Origin: Actinomycetota bacterium
GTDB taxonomy: Bacteria; Actinomycetota; CADDZG01; WHSQ01
Assembly: GCA_013695465.1 (NCBI GenBank)
Contig: JACDAL010000179.1
Coordinates: 1 to 57,281 of the forward strand
Direction of reading: 5' to 3'
DNA: 57,281 bases
Shown here: piece by piece, positions 35,958-45,495 of the stretch
Layout of the letters: the number at the start of each line of letters is the position of its first letter
How positions within the stretch are numbered: position 1 is the stretch's first letter
Translations under genes and position numbers: made by a program
Notes under the pieces: model-generated
Databases searched by the model: none
What the model was told of the DNA's origin: nothing
Seen by the model: the letters and a program-made list of their open reading frames with translations, nothing else

Positions 35958-37499
35958 ATGACCGATCCCGGCCCCCGGCTCTCGAATCTCGCCGAGCTCT
36001 CCTCGCGCGCCGAGCAAGGGGGAGCCGAGAAATACCACTCCCGGCTGGCGGAGCAGAACAAGCTATTCGTACGCCAAAGGCTCGCGCTGCTGCTCGACTC
36101 GATGGACGGCTTTGCCGAGGACGGGCTTCTCGTCAATGCTCTGAGCGGCGATCTCCCGGCCGACGGAGTCGTTACCGGGGTGGGCCGTATCGACGGGCGC
36201 CCGGTGGCGGTCATGGCCAACGACGCGACGGTCAAGGCCGGATCGTGGGGAGCCCGAACGGTCGAAAAGATCATCCGCATCATCGAACTCGCCCGCAAGC
36301 ACTCCCATCCGATCCTCTATCTCGTCGACTCCGCCGGCGCCCGCATCACCGACCAGGTCGACCTCTTCCCCGGGCGTCGGGGGGCCGGAAAGATTTTCTA
36401 TAACCAGGTCCAGGCCTCCGGGCACATCCCGCAGATCTGCTGCCTGTTCGGGCCCTCGGCGGCCGGCGGCGCTTACATCCCCGCCTTCTGCGACGTCGTG
36501 TTCATGGTCGAGCACAACGCTTCGATGTACCTGGGCTCGCCGCGCATGGCCGAGGAAGTCGTCGGCGAGAAGGTCACTCTCGAGGAGATGGGCGGGGCGC
36601 GCATGCACTGCGAGATCTCCGGCTGCGGCGACCTCCTGGTGTCGGACGAGAAGGCGGCGATCGAGGCCGCACGCGCTTACCTCTCCTACTTCCCGCAGTC
36701 CTTCGAGCTAGCTCCGCCGCGCTTGGAGGCCCGGGCCCCCGCCTATCCCGGCTCGCTTGCTGAGATCGTGCCGGACGACGAGAGCCGCGTCTTCGACATG
36801 TTCGAGTTGATCGCTGGCATCGTCGACGAAGAGTCTTTGTTCGAGATCAAGCCGGGCTTTGCTCCCGAGCTCATAACCGGGCTGGCCCGCATCGAGGGCC
36901 GCGCTGTGGGCATCGTTGCCAATCAGCCGCAGCAAAAGGGGGGCGTGCTCTTCATCGATTCGGCCGACAAGGCCGCGCGTTTCATATGGCTGTGCGACGC
37001 GTACAACCTTCCGCTGTTGTTCCTCGCCGATGTGCCGGGATTCATGATCGGTGCCGATGTCGAGCGCGGCGGGATCATCAGGCACGGAGCCAAGTTGATC
37101 ACCGCGGTGTCGCAAGCCACCACACCGAAGCTGTGCGTGGTGGTTCGAAAGGCCTATGGAGCAGGCCTCTACGCCATGGCGGGGCCGGGTTTCGAGCCGG
37201 ACGCGACCATCGCGCTTCCTACCGCACGCATTGCGGTCATGGGGCCAGAGCCCGCCGTCAGCGCCGTCTACTACAACAAGATCCAAGCCATCGAAGATGA
37301 TGACGAGCGTGCCGCCTTCGTCGCGAGAAAGCGTGCGGAGTACGAGAAAGACATCGACCTCGTCCGCCTCGCCTCCGACAACGTGGTGGATGCCGTCGTT
37401 CAGCCCGACGAGTTGAGGGCAGAGATCTGCCGCCGCCTTGGTGCACTTCAGGTCAAGGCGTCGCGCCCTCGCGGCCTGCGAGGGGTTCCCCCGGTATGA
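35958..37499 (+). CDS. Acyl-CoA carboxylase beta (carboxyltransferase) subunit
   Basis: 513 aa from ATG 35958; the frame extends 63 nt upstream without support. N-terminal crotonase fold: LSSRAEQGGAEKYHSRLAEQ, VNDATVKAGSWGARTVEKI-like region, and SAAGGAYIPAFCDVVFMVE. The C-terminal half has ADVPGFMIGADVERGGIIRH, GAKLITAVSQATTPKLCVVV, and MAGPGFEPDATIALPTAR. This C-terminal pattern belongs to the AccD/MCC-like beta subunits. Substrate may be methylcrotonyl-, propionyl- or geranyl-CoA; not resolvable here. Overlaps the hydratase gene by 4 nt. Confidence 0.9.
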   Translation: MTDPGPRLSNLAELSSRAEQGGAEKYHSRLAEQNKLFVRQRLALLLDSMDGFAEDGLLVNALSGDLPADGVVTGVGRIDGRPVAVMANDATVKAGSWGARTVEKIIRIIELARKHSHPILYLVDSAGARITDQVDLFPGRRGAGKIFYNQVQASGHIPQICCLFGPSAAGGAYIPAFCDVVFMVEHNASMYLGSPRMAEEVVGEKVTLEEMGGARMHCEISGCGDLLVSDEKAAIEAARAYLSYFPQSFELAPPRLEARAPAYPGSLAEIVPDDESRVFDMFELIAGIVDEESLFEIKPGFAPELITGLARIEGRAVGIVANQPQQKGGVLFIDSADKAARFIWLCDAYNLPLLFLADVPGFMIGADVERGGIIRHGAKLITAVSQATTPKLCVVVRKAYGAGLYAMAGPGFEPDATIALPTARIAVMGPEPAVSAVYYNKIQAIEDDDERAAFVARKRAEYEKDIDLVRLASDNVVDAVVQPDELRAEICRRLGALQVKASRPRGLRGVPPV

Positions 37500-38269
37500 G
37501 CCTGGTCTCTCTTCAGGTGAAAGACGATATCGGAGTAATCACGCTCGAGCGCCCCGAGGCTCTGAATGCAATCTCGTCGAGCGTCGCCGAGTCTCTGCGC
37601 GAGGTTCTGAGAGAGGTCGGCTCGCGCCCCGACATCCTTGTCGCCGTTCTTACCGGGGCGGGCGATTCTTTCTGTGTGGGGGCCGATTTGAAGGAGAGGG
37701 GCAACTTCGAGATCGACGACTGGTATTCGAACAGGCGACAGATCTCAGGAATGTTCCAGGCCCTCAGAGAGCTCCCCCAACCCAGCATCGCCGCGGTCTT
37801 CGGGTGGACGCTCGGAGGCGGCTTCGAGCTGGCCCTCTCGTGCGATCTCATGGTTGCCGCAGAAGGGACGCGCATGGGGCTCCCGGAGGCCGGCGTGGGC
37901 TTGCTCCCGGCGGGCGGGGGGACGCTGTTGCTGGCGCGCATGGTGGGGATTCGCCGCGCCAAAGAGATCGTCTACACGCGCCGCCGCCTCGAGGCCTCAG
38001 AGGGCTTGGAGATGGGGCTCGTCACCCGGAGCGCACCCGCGGCGGAGCTGCAAGCCACCGCCCTCGAGCTAGCCGCAGAAGTGTGCGGCTCGTCACCCGT
38101 CGTGGTGCGGGAGGCAAAGCGCCTCATCGAGGCATCGTGGAGCGAGCCGCTGCCCCGGGCCCTCGAGCTCGAGAACGAGGCCTGGGCCCGGGTGATCGTC
38201 ACCGAGGACCGCGCCGAAGGCATCGCCGCCTTCAACGACAAGCGCAGCCCTCGCTGGCGCAACCGCTAG
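37496..38269 (+). CDS. Enoyl-CoA hydratase/isomerase-family protein
   Basis: 257 aa, ATG overlapping the upstream stop. The crotonase signature is present: ITLERPEALNAISSS, VLTGAGDSFCVGADLKE (oxyanion hole) and FGWTLGGGFELALSCDLMVA. The first catalytic Glu lies in MGLPEAGVGLLPAGGGT, the second region in ASEGLEMGLVTR. Length and motifs fit hydratases such as methylglutaconyl-CoA hydratase. Placement between carboxyltransferase and biotin carboxylase genes is the liuB-C-D order known for leucine degradation, so this role is possible but not proven. Confidence 0.9.
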   Translation: MSLVSLQVKDDIGVITLERPEALNAISSSVAESLREVLREVGSRPDILVAVLTGAGDSFCVGADLKERGNFEIDDWYSNRRQISGMFQALRELPQPSIAAVFGWTLGGGFELALSCDLMVAAEGTRMGLPEAGVGLLPAGGGTLLLARMVGIRRAKEIVYTRRRLEASEGLEMGLVTRSAPAAELQATALELAAEVCGSSPVVVREAKRLIEASWSEPLPRALELENEAWARVIVTEDRAEGIAAFNDKRSPRWRNR

Positions 38270-38275
38270 GACGAC

Positions 38276-39973
38276 ATGTTCAAGCGGGTGCTGATCGCCA
38301 ACCGGGGGGAGATCGCGGTCCGAATCGCCCGGACCTGTCGTGAGCTCGGCGTTACGCCGATGGGCGTCTACTCGGACCTCGACCGCCGCTCCCTCCACGT
38401 TTCAGAGATGCGCGACGCGGTTGGCCTCGAGGGCGACAATCCTGCAACCACTTATCTGAACGCGGACGCCCTCATCGCGGCGGCGCACGATCTGGGGGCC
38501 GAGGCGATCCATCCCGGCTATGGCTTCTTGTCCGAGGATGCCCCCTTTGCCGAAGCGGTGACGGCGGCGGGAATCACTTTCATCGGCCCTCCCGTGGAGG
38601 CGCTGCGGGCCTCGGGCGACAAGCTCAGAGCTCGGCGGCTGGCAGCGGCTGCAGGGGTCCCGACGGTGCCGGGGAGCAGCGAGCCCTGCCCAGATCACGA
38701 GGCCGCAGCCGCGCTCGCCGCAAGAGTGGGCCTGCCGGTGGCGATCAAGGCAGCAGGAGGGGGCGGGGGGCGGGGCCTCAGGGTGGCCCACTCGCTGGAC
38801 GACATACCCTCCGCCTTCGACCGGGCCCGGCGAGAGGCGCAGGCCTATTTCTTCTCTTCCGAGGTCTACGTCGAACGCTATCTGCCGGCCCCCAAGCACC
38901 TCGAGGTCCAGATCCTCGCACCCGCGCCCGACGAGGCGCTGTGGCTGGGCGTGCGGGACTGCTCGTTGCAGCGACGCAATCAGAAGCTGGTGGAGGAGAC
39001 GCCGCCCGCTCTGTTCCGAAATCTCGAGCCCGCGATGGGGGCCGCGGCGGCCGGCTTCGCCCGAGCCTGCGGTTACGTCGGGGTGGGGACCGTCGAGATG
39101 CTGGTCGATACTGCGACCGAGTCCTTCTACTTCCTCGAGATGAACGCCCGGCTCCAGGTCGAGCACACCGTGACCGAGGAGGTCTTTGGGATAGACCTTG
39201 TCGCCTGCCAGTTGCTGATCGCCTCGGGCGATTGGCGAGAGGCGCGCCCGAACAACATTCAGCCGCGGGGCCACGCCATTGAGTGTCGCATCAATGCCGA
39301 GGACCCTGCCGCAGGCTTTACCCCGGCCCCCGGACGCATCTCCGGCTACCGAGAGCCTGCCGGGCTTGGAGTGAGGGTCGACTCGGGTTACCGGGCCGGC
39401 GATGAGATCCCCAGCGCTTACGATTCCCTCATCGCCAAGCTGGTCACCTGGGGCTCCGACCGGCACCAGGCCGTGCGCCGCATGCGCAGGGCGCTCGACG
39501 ATTTCGTCATCGAGGGCGTGCCCACGACGATCTCGGCCCACCGAGCGCTGCTGTCCGACGAATCCTTCCTGGCCGGCTCTCACACCACCGCCACGGTCGG
39601 GGAGCTGGCGGCCCGTTTCGAGCCTGCCGCTTCCCCGAGGGCGGAGATTGGGGGCGTGGTGGTCGTGGGCGGGCGGCAGGCCCATCTGTGGCATCCGGCC
39701 ATGGCGGCTTCGGCCACTCAGGCAACCGGCTCGACGGGCGGAGGTGCGGTGGTGGCGCCGATGCAGGCGGTCGTGCTCGAGGTATTGGTGGCGGAGGGCG
39801 ACAGGGTCGTGGCGGGGGCCACGCTCGTGAGGCTCGAAGCCATGAAGATGGAAACCGTGCTGTGCGCTCCTCGGGAGGCTGAGGTCACGCGCGTGGCTGT
39901 GGCTCCGGGAGAGACGGTGCCGTCGGGCGGCGTGGTGGTCGAGCTGGAAGTGGATCCCGTGGATATGGAGTGA
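38276..39973 (+). CDS. Acyl-CoA carboxylase alpha subunit (biotin carboxylase-BCCP fusion)
   Basis: 565 aa. Biotin carboxylase: FKRVLIANRGEIAVRIARTC, ATP-grasp loop IKAAGGGGGRGLRV, RDCSLQRRNQKLVEET, FLEMNARLQVEHTVTEE. C-terminal biotinyl domain has LVRLEAMKMET with Lys524. It differs clearly from the paralogue at 29301 (for example in the linker and the biotinyl domain), so they are not a recent duplication. Expected to form the heteromeric carboxylase with the beta subunit two genes upstream. BirA at 31057 should biotinylate both. The stop overlaps the GTG of the next gene. Confidence 0.93.
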   Translation: MFKRVLIANRGEIAVRIARTCRELGVTPMGVYSDLDRRSLHVSEMRDAVGLEGDNPATTYLNADALIAAAHDLGAEAIHPGYGFLSEDAPFAEAVTAAGITFIGPPVEALRASGDKLRARRLAAAAGVPTVPGSSEPCPDHEAAAALAARVGLPVAIKAAGGGGGRGLRVAHSLDDIPSAFDRARREAQAYFFSSEVYVERYLPAPKHLEVQILAPAPDEALWLGVRDCSLQRRNQKLVEETPPALFRNLEPAMGAAAAGFARACGYVGVGTVEMLVDTATESFYFLEMNARLQVEHTVTEEVFGIDLVACQLLIASGDWREARPNNIQPRGHAIECRINAEDPAAGFTPAPGRISGYREPAGLGVRVDSGYRAGDEIPSAYDSLIAKLVTWGSDRHQAVRRMRRALDDFVIEGVPTTISAHRALLSDESFLAGSHTTATVGELAARFEPAASPRAEIGGVVVVGGRQAHLWHPAMAASATQATGSTGGGAVVAPMQAVVLEVLVAEGDRVVAGATLVRLEAMKMETVLCAPREAEVTRVAVAPGETVPSGGVVVELEVDPVDME

Positions 39974-41811
39974 GCGGCCCCGACTTGCTCCGGGTACTTG
40001 CCCTTGCGGTTCTCGTGGTCGTCCTGGGGTGGGTGTGCTGCGAGGGGTTCCTCCGAGCGATCTTCCGAAGTGACCCCCCGCAGGAGATCGGGTTGCCCGA
40101 GCGCGCTCTAGGTGCGATCGGGAGCTTCGTCGCTCTGGCCGTCGTCCTCATGATCACGAATCTCCTCACCGGCGGTGTCGTCTTCGGTGTCGCCGCGGTC
40201 GTGCCCCTAGTCGGCACGGGGGTGCTGGTCTACGGGATGCTGCGCGCCCGACGGCCGGTGGGGGTCCCGTGGCTCCGTCTCGGGTTGTTCGCAGCCGTTC
40301 TCACCCTCGCGTTCATCGTTCCGGTCCTGCGCGGCGGCACCGGCGCCCGCACCGGCGATACTCCCTGGCACCTCGGCTGGACCGAGCAGCTTCTGGGTGG
40401 GCAAGCGATCCCAACAGGCCCGGCCCCGGAAGCCCGCAACGCCTATCCGTGGGGGTGGCATGCGGTGCTGGCTACCACCGCTCGTCTCGTGCCCGGCTCC
40501 GACGCCCTCGACGCTCACGATGCCTGGCACCTGCTGCTCGTGTTCGCACTGCCCCTCGGGGCAGCCTGCATCGCCCGCCGAGTGCGCCCGGAGGCGGGAT
40601 GGGGGGCCGCGGCGGCTATGGGGCTCATCGGCGGTTTTGGCTGGGTGGCGACCCGGGAGCCGTACCTCTCGACGGTTCCCGGCCGGGCCCGCTACGGTGC
40701 CGATCTCACCGTCGCCTCTCCCAACGGCGCCTACGCGCTCCTGCCTCCCGCCCTCCCGCGCGAGCTGGCCCTCGTGCTGCTTGCCCTGGCCGGAATGCTC
40801 CTGATGACCGCCGTGCGCCGACCTGACATAGGGGCGAGGATCGCGGCCGGGACCGCATTGGGGCTGACGGGTCTCGTCAGCGCGCCTCTGTTTCTCGGCG
40901 GAGCCCTGTGGGCCGCAGTCTGCGCCCTGCGTGCCCCCAACCGGCTGCGCTTCGCAGTGACGGTCTTCTTAACCGCCCTCTTCGTCATCGCCCTGTGGGC
41001 GGCGCCGGTGGCGGCCGACTTTTTCCGCTACGGGGGTTTCATTGCTCTCACGCCCAAGCTCGGAGTCGAGTGGGCGCTGGGAACCGCCCTGGGATCCTGG
41101 GGGCTGCTGCTGCCGCTCGCCGCCGCCGGGCTGTACTTGTCGAGCGGCCCCAGAGCGCTCGTGCCGTGGCTGTGCGCCGCCACCGGAGTGCTGTTGCTGG
41201 CGGCCGCGGTGAGAGACGTGCTGGGGCTCGAGCTTGCCGGCAACTCCACGCTGCTGCATCAGGGCCGCGTGTGGCCCGTAGCTCACCTGCTGGCGGCGGC
41301 GCTGGCGGGAGTGGCGCTGACCGAGCTTGCGACCCGCTTGGCATCTCGCTCCGGTGCGGCCGCCCTGGCGGCATGTGCCCTTCTGGTTGGGGTGGGCTCG
41401 CTCTCGGTGTGGCTCGCCTCCGCGCGCATGACCGAGCTGCTCGAGGACAATCTCCAGGGCTTTACCTACGACCGGCCCGATCTTGCGCCCGACGGGTTCG
41501 CCCGCAGCGTTGCGGCCACCCTGAGCCCGGGCGATGTGGTCAGCGTCCGGGGCGACGGCGGCGACCGCCTCGCCTTTCTCCTGTGGCAGCTATCGGGAGC
41601 CACGCTGGCGGCCTTTGACGATCCCGAGCGCAGCTCCAACGACCTGCGCGTCCGTTTCGCGGAGCTTGCCGAGCGCTGGGACAGGCGCAACTCACGAGGA
41701 GGATTTCGGCCTACCGTTGTCATTCGGCAGGTCGACCCGCCCGCCGGGGAGTACGGAAACCTTTACTGGTCAATGACTCCCTTACGCCGGCCGGGACGAG
41801 CAGCGCGGTAG
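39970..41811 (+). CDS. Large polytopic membrane protein, GT-C-like
   Basis: 613 aa, GTG start overlapping the carboxylase stop. About twelve to thirteen membrane segments are visible from residue 5 to 475, with a hydrophilic extracytoplasmic loop near TGDTPWHLGWTEQLLGGQA and NAYPWGWHAVLA, and a soluble C-terminal domain of about 120 residues (from YDRPDLAPDGF). That layout resembles GT-C glycosyltransferases or oligosaccharyl-type membrane enzymes, but no diagnostic DD/DE motif is clear. The overlap with a fatty-acid gene may be coincidental; envelope function is inferred. Confidence 0.75.
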   Translation: MSGPDLLRVLALAVLVVVLGWVCCEGFLRAIFRSDPPQEIGLPERALGAIGSFVALAVVLMITNLLTGGVVFGVAAVVPLVGTGVLVYGMLRARRPVGVPWLRLGLFAAVLTLAFIVPVLRGGTGARTGDTPWHLGWTEQLLGGQAIPTGPAPEARNAYPWGWHAVLATTARLVPGSDALDAHDAWHLLLVFALPLGAACIARRVRPEAGWGAAAAMGLIGGFGWVATREPYLSTVPGRARYGADLTVASPNGAYALLPPALPRELALVLLALAGMLLMTAVRRPDIGARIAAGTALGLTGLVSAPLFLGGALWAAVCALRAPNRLRFAVTVFLTALFVIALWAAPVAADFFRYGGFIALTPKLGVEWALGTALGSWGLLLPLAAAGLYLSSGPRALVPWLCAATGVLLLAAAVRDVLGLELAGNSTLLHQGRVWPVAHLLAAALAGVALTELATRLASRSGAAALAACALLVGVGSLSVWLASARMTELLEDNLQGFTYDRPDLAPDGFARSVAATLSPGDVVSVRGDGGDRLAFLLWQLSGATLAAFDDPERSSNDLRVRFAELAERWDRRNSRGGFRPTVVIRQVDPPAGEYGNLYWSMTPLRRPGRAAR

Positions 41812-41959
41812 TCGGTCGCGCGTTCCTCGCGTTCGAGGACCGGAACGGTAGCGGATCGCGCGTTGCGCGCATTGGTGGGGGGGCCAGGGGGGGCACACCC
41901 AACAGGAACCCGCCCGCCCGTATATTAGATCTAGAGTTCCCCGCCCGGCGCCCTCTCGG

Positions 41960-41965
41960 TAACCT
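41960..41965 (+). promoter_or_regulatory. -10 hexamer of the acyl-CoA dehydrogenase gene
   Basis: TAACCT stands 7 nt before the ATG at 41973; no Shine-Dalgarno is present. Leaderless transcription fits. Confidence 0.45.
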
Positions 41966-41972
41966 GTGGCCA

Positions 41973-43127
41973 ATGGATTTTGACCTCGCCGATGAGCAGC
42001 ATGATTTCGTTCGGTCCCTGCGGTCGTTCGTGGACGACGTCATCCGGCCCCGAGCCGAGGCCTGGGACGAGTCCCACGAGCTGCCTTTGGAGGCGGTCGA
42101 GCAGATGGCTTCGCTAGGGCTCTTCGGGCTGCCCTTCCCCGAGAGGTACGGGGGCTCGGGTGCCGACTTCCTCACCCTCTGCCTCGCCATCGAGGAGATC
42201 GCCCGGGTCGACTCCTCCCTGGCGATCACGCTGGAGGCGGCGGTCTCGCTCGGCGCCATGCCGATCTATCTCTTCGGCACCGAGGAGCAAAAGAGCAGAT
42301 GGCTGCCACCTCTGGCGGCGGGGGAAGCGCTTGCCGGATTCGGCCTGACCGAGCCGGGTGGTGGCTCTGATGCGGGTGCAACCCGAACCTCGGCCCGCTT
42401 GGCCGACGGCCATTGGCTAATCAACGGCTCGAAGTCGTTCATCACCAACTCGGGGACGGCAATCACGTCGTTCGTGACCGTCACCGCCGTGACTGGAACC
42501 AGGGACGGCGACAAGGAGATCTCCGCATTCATCGTTCCTACGGGGACAGCCGGCTTTCAGGTCGGCAAGGACTATCGGAAGATGGGATGGTGGCATTCAG
42601 ACACCCACGAGCTCTCGTTCAGCGACTGCCGGGTGCCCGAAGATCATCTCCTGGGTAGCAAAGGTGAGGGTTTTCGCAACTTCCTGCGCATCCTCGACGA
42701 CGGCCGCATCGCCATCGCCGCGCTCGCCGTCGGCCTCGCCCAGGGTTGCCTCGACGAGAGCCTCCGCTACGCCTCGGACCGGACCGCCTTCGGGCGCCCA
42801 ATCGGCTCTTTCCAGGGCCTGCAGTTCAAGCTTGCCGACATGGCGATGAAAGTCGAGCTCGCCCGAGGAGCCTATTACCGGGCCTCGTGGCTCAAGCAGC
42901 AAGGGCGCCCGTACCGTAAAGAAGCCTGTATGGCCAAGCTCTTTGCATCCGAGAGCGCGGTCGACGTCGCCCGCGACGCCGTGCAGATCCATGGCGGATA
43001 CGGCTATATCGAGGAGTTTCCCGTCTGCCGTCACTTCAGAGACTCGAAGATCCTGGAGATCGGCGAGGGGACCTCGGAGATCATGAGAGTGCTGATCGCA
43101 CGCGAGCTTGGTCTCACCGGCTCGTGA
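41973..43127 (+). CDS. Acyl-CoA dehydrogenase
   Basis: 384 aa. FAD enzyme: MDFDLADEQHDFVRSLRSFV, LPFPERYGGSGADFLTLCLA, FGLTEPGGGSDAGATRTSA and INGSKSFITNSGTA. The end IHGGYGYIEEFPVCRHFRDS and ILEIGEGTSEIMRVLIAREL has Glu at the position of the SCAD catalytic base. Isovaleryl-CoA dehydrogenases carry Ala or Gly there, so a butyryl/short branched-chain substrate is favoured. It starts its own transcript 161 nt after the membrane protein and runs into rnd with a 4-nt overlap. Confidence 0.93.
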   Translation: MDFDLADEQHDFVRSLRSFVDDVIRPRAEAWDESHELPLEAVEQMASLGLFGLPFPERYGGSGADFLTLCLAIEEIARVDSSLAITLEAAVSLGAMPIYLFGTEEQKSRWLPPLAAGEALAGFGLTEPGGGSDAGATRTSARLADGHWLINGSKSFITNSGTAITSFVTVTAVTGTRDGDKEISAFIVPTGTAGFQVGKDYRKMGWWHSDTHELSFSDCRVPEDHLLGSKGEGFRNFLRILDDGRIAIAALAVGLAQGCLDESLRYASDRTAFGRPIGSFQGLQFKLADMAMKVELARGAYYRASWLKQQGRPYRKEACMAKLFASESAVDVARDAVQIHGGYGYIEEFPVCRHFRDSKILEIGEGTSEIMRVLIARELGLTGS

Positions 43128-44308
43128 GCGGGCTCCCCCAGGTCATCTCATCGCCTGCCGAGCTCGCCGTCGCCGTGGCCGGCGCGCAGGCCTCCGGATG
43201 CGTGGGGCTAGACACCGAGTTTCTGAGGGAGCGCACCTATCGAGCTCGCCTCTGCCTGGTGCAACTCGCCACCACCGAGGACATCTTCGTAGTCGACCCG
43301 GTATCGGGCCTCGATGTGGCGGCAATTGCAGAGCTGGTCTCCGATCCCTCGGTTCAGGTGATCGTCCATGCAGGCAAGCAGGATTTCGAGCTATTCTTCG
43401 ACCGCTTCGGGGCCGTTCCGGCCAATGTTTTCGACATCCAGATCGCGGCGGGCTTCCTCGGCTACGGCTCCTCACTACCGTACGGAAGACTCGTCGAGGC
43501 GGTCACCGGACGAGCCCTCGAGAAGGGGGAGTCCTATACCGACTGGTGCCGGCGGCCGCTGACCGAGGCGCAGCTGCGCTACGCCTCAGACGACGTCGCC
43601 TACCTGCTCGAGGTGGCCGGCCGCCTCGAATCAGAGCTGGAAGACCGCCACCGCCTGTCGTGGGCGCAGGAGGAGATGAGTTCGCTTGAGCAGGCCTCGG
43701 CCTACGAAAACGATCCCGAACAGGCCTGGCGCCGGGTGGCCGGGAGGGGCAGCCTGAGCGCGAACCGGCTCGGAGTTCTGCGCGAGGCGGCCGCCTGGCG
43801 TGAACGCAGCGCGTCCCGCCGCGATCTGCCCCGCGGCTGGGTAGTCAAGGATCCGACTCTGGTCGAGATCGCCCGGCGAGCCCCCAAGGATCTCCGGGGG
43901 CTCGAGGCGATTCGAGGCCTGAGCCCAAAGGAGGCCGAACGTTCCCAGAAGGCGTTGCTGGAGGCCATTGCCAAGGGTCGCTCCCATCCCATCGAGGCCG
44001 AGCATCCGGCCCCCTCACGGGTTATCCAGAGGAGGGCACGCCTGTTGTCGTCCCTGGCCGACGCGGTCGTCAGGGCACGCTGCGAGGACGCAGGGGTCGC
44101 CACCGAGCTCGTCGCCACCCGCTCTGAGCTGGAGTCGCTGCTTTCATTCATCGTGGCGGGCTCCCTGAGGGAGGACGACTACCGCATACTGCGAGGATGG
44201 CGCCGTGAGCTGGCTGGCGAGGCGGTGCTTGCCGTTGCCGAGGGCAGGGTCGCGGTGAGGTCGACTGATCTCCCCCCGTACATCGAAGAAGTGGATCTGG
44301 GGGGGTGA
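43124..44308 (+). CDS. rnd: Ribonuclease D-like 3'-5' exonuclease
   Basis: 394 aa, GTG start overlapping the dehydrogenase stop. DEDDy exonuclease residues: Asp30 and Glu32 in GLDTEFLRERTYR, Asp87 in VHAGKQDFELFF, and Tyr153/Asp157 in LRYASDDVAYL. An HRDC domain follows (LGVLREAAAWRERSASRRDL, LVEIARRAPKDLRGLEAIRG), then a second helical region. The layout is that of RNase D, which trims tRNA precursors. It precedes the NYN-LOTUS gene, suggesting a common RNA-processing theme. Confidence 0.93.
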   Translation: MSGLPQVISSPAELAVAVAGAQASGCVGLDTEFLRERTYRARLCLVQLATTEDIFVVDPVSGLDVAAIAELVSDPSVQVIVHAGKQDFELFFDRFGAVPANVFDIQIAAGFLGYGSSLPYGRLVEAVTGRALEKGESYTDWCRRPLTEAQLRYASDDVAYLLEVAGRLESELEDRHRLSWAQEEMSSLEQASAYENDPEQAWRRVAGRGSLSANRLGVLREAAAWRERSASRRDLPRGWVVKDPTLVEIARRAPKDLRGLEAIRGLSPKEAERSQKALLEAIAKGRSHPIEAEHPAPSRVIQRRARLLSSLADAVVRARCEDAGVATELVATRSELESLLSFIVAGSLREDDYRILRGWRRELAGEAVLAVAEGRVAVRSTDLPPYIEEVDLGG

Positions 44309-44380
44309 AGAACATGGCACAGGTGCCACGTTCTAGAATGACAGAGAGCGGAGAGGTGCAGCCGAGATGAAGGCGCGTTG

Positions 44381-45400
44381 ATGGCGGACGACGAAGAGCG
44401 CATAGCGCTGTTCCTCGACTTCGAAAACCTCGCTTTGGGTGCCCGGGACCGGGGGGAGAAGCTCGACATGGCGGTCATCATGGACGCCCTCACCGAACGG
44501 GGCCGCGTCGTGGCGAGGCGCGCTTACGCCGACTGGAATCTCTTCTCCGACTACCGGCAGGGCCTTCTCTCGCAGCGGATAGAGATGATCGAGATTCCTC
44601 AGCGTGCGGGCATGGTGCGCAAGAACGCGGCCGACATCAAGCTTGCAGTAGACGCCCTGGAGGTCGCCTTCCAACGGGATTTCGTGACCACCTTCGTGGT
44701 CGGCTCGGGAGACTCCGACTTCACGCCCTTGGTGCTGAAACTAAGAGAGCTCAACAAGCGGGTGATCGGAGTAGGTGTCGAGGGCTCAACCTCCGAGCTG
44801 CTGCCCGGCGCCTGCGACGAGTTCCTCTTCTACGAGCGCCTCTTGGGCCCCGGCACCGCACGGTCTGCTCCTCGCAAGCGACGCAAGCCCGACGACGCCG
44901 AGGAGGCGGAGGGTTCAGAGCTGTCCGAGATCTCGCGTCTTGTGACGAGCACTCTCGGGGGCCTGCAGCGCAGCCAGAACTCTCCCGTATTGTCCTCGAG
45001 CATCAAGCGGGCGATCAAGAGAAAGGACCCCACCTTCTCGGAGGGTGATTACGGCTTCCGGACGTGGGGGGAGCTCATGACCCATCTTCAGGACTCGAGT
45101 GTCGTGGAGCTTCGCAGCGGCTCGGCCGAGGGCGACCCCACTGTCGATTTCCCCTCCAACGGCGGGGGCCAGGCGCAAGCCTTCGAGCTACTGCGGGTGG
45201 TGGTTCACGAGCTCGAGCAGAAGAACGGGTCCCCCATGCTGTCGGGGCTCAAGAACGAGCTTCGCAGGCGTCAGTCGACCTTCTCCGAGAAGGAGTTCGG
45301 TTATGGGGGCTTCTTGCAGTTCGTCAAGGCCGCCGCGGCCAAGGGCGTGATCGATCTGGAGTGGGACGACGTCGACGAGGACTACTATCTGACCACGTAG
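44381..45400 (+). CDS. NYN-domain RNase-like protein with two OST-HTH/LOTUS domains
   Basis: 339 aa from ATG 44381. The NYN (LabA/DUF88) PIN-like fold: ALFLDFENLALGARDRG with acidic residues at 13 and 15, KNAADIKLAVDALEVAF and FVVGSGDSDFTPLVLKLREL. Two C-terminal LOTUS/OST-HTH modules follow a basic/acidic linker: one around TWGELMTHLQDSSVVELR, the other around GYGGFLQFVKAAAAKGVIDL. LOTUS domains bind RNA, notably G-rich RNA. The protein probably degrades or binds a class of transcripts. TAGAAT at 44334-44339 is a candidate -10. Confidence 0.9.
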   Translation: MADDEERIALFLDFENLALGARDRGEKLDMAVIMDALTERGRVVARRAYADWNLFSDYRQGLLSQRIEMIEIPQRAGMVRKNAADIKLAVDALEVAFQRDFVTTFVVGSGDSDFTPLVLKLRELNKRVIGVGVEGSTSELLPGACDEFLFYERLLGPGTARSAPRKRRKPDDAEEAEGSELSEISRLVTSTLGGLQRSQNSPVLSSSIKRAIKRKDPTFSEGDYGFRTWGELMTHLQDSSVVELRSGSAEGDPTVDFPSNGGGQAQAFELLRVVVHELEQKNGSPMLSGLKNELRRRQSTFSEKEFGYGGFLQFVKAAAAKGVIDLEWDDVDEDYYLTT

Positions 45401-45495
45401 CCGTTGGTCTTGTGGGGTCAGTGCAGGCAGGAACGGGATTCTAGGGGCGCCAGGAGTCCCAAAAGGGCACCCAGAGGCGCTCAAACCGGAAAGCG

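Noticed and set aside
41973-43127. Isovaleryl-CoA dehydrogenase assignment
   Set aside because: The C-terminal motif has Glu (IGEGTSE) where isovaleryl-CoA dehydrogenases carry Ala or Gly.
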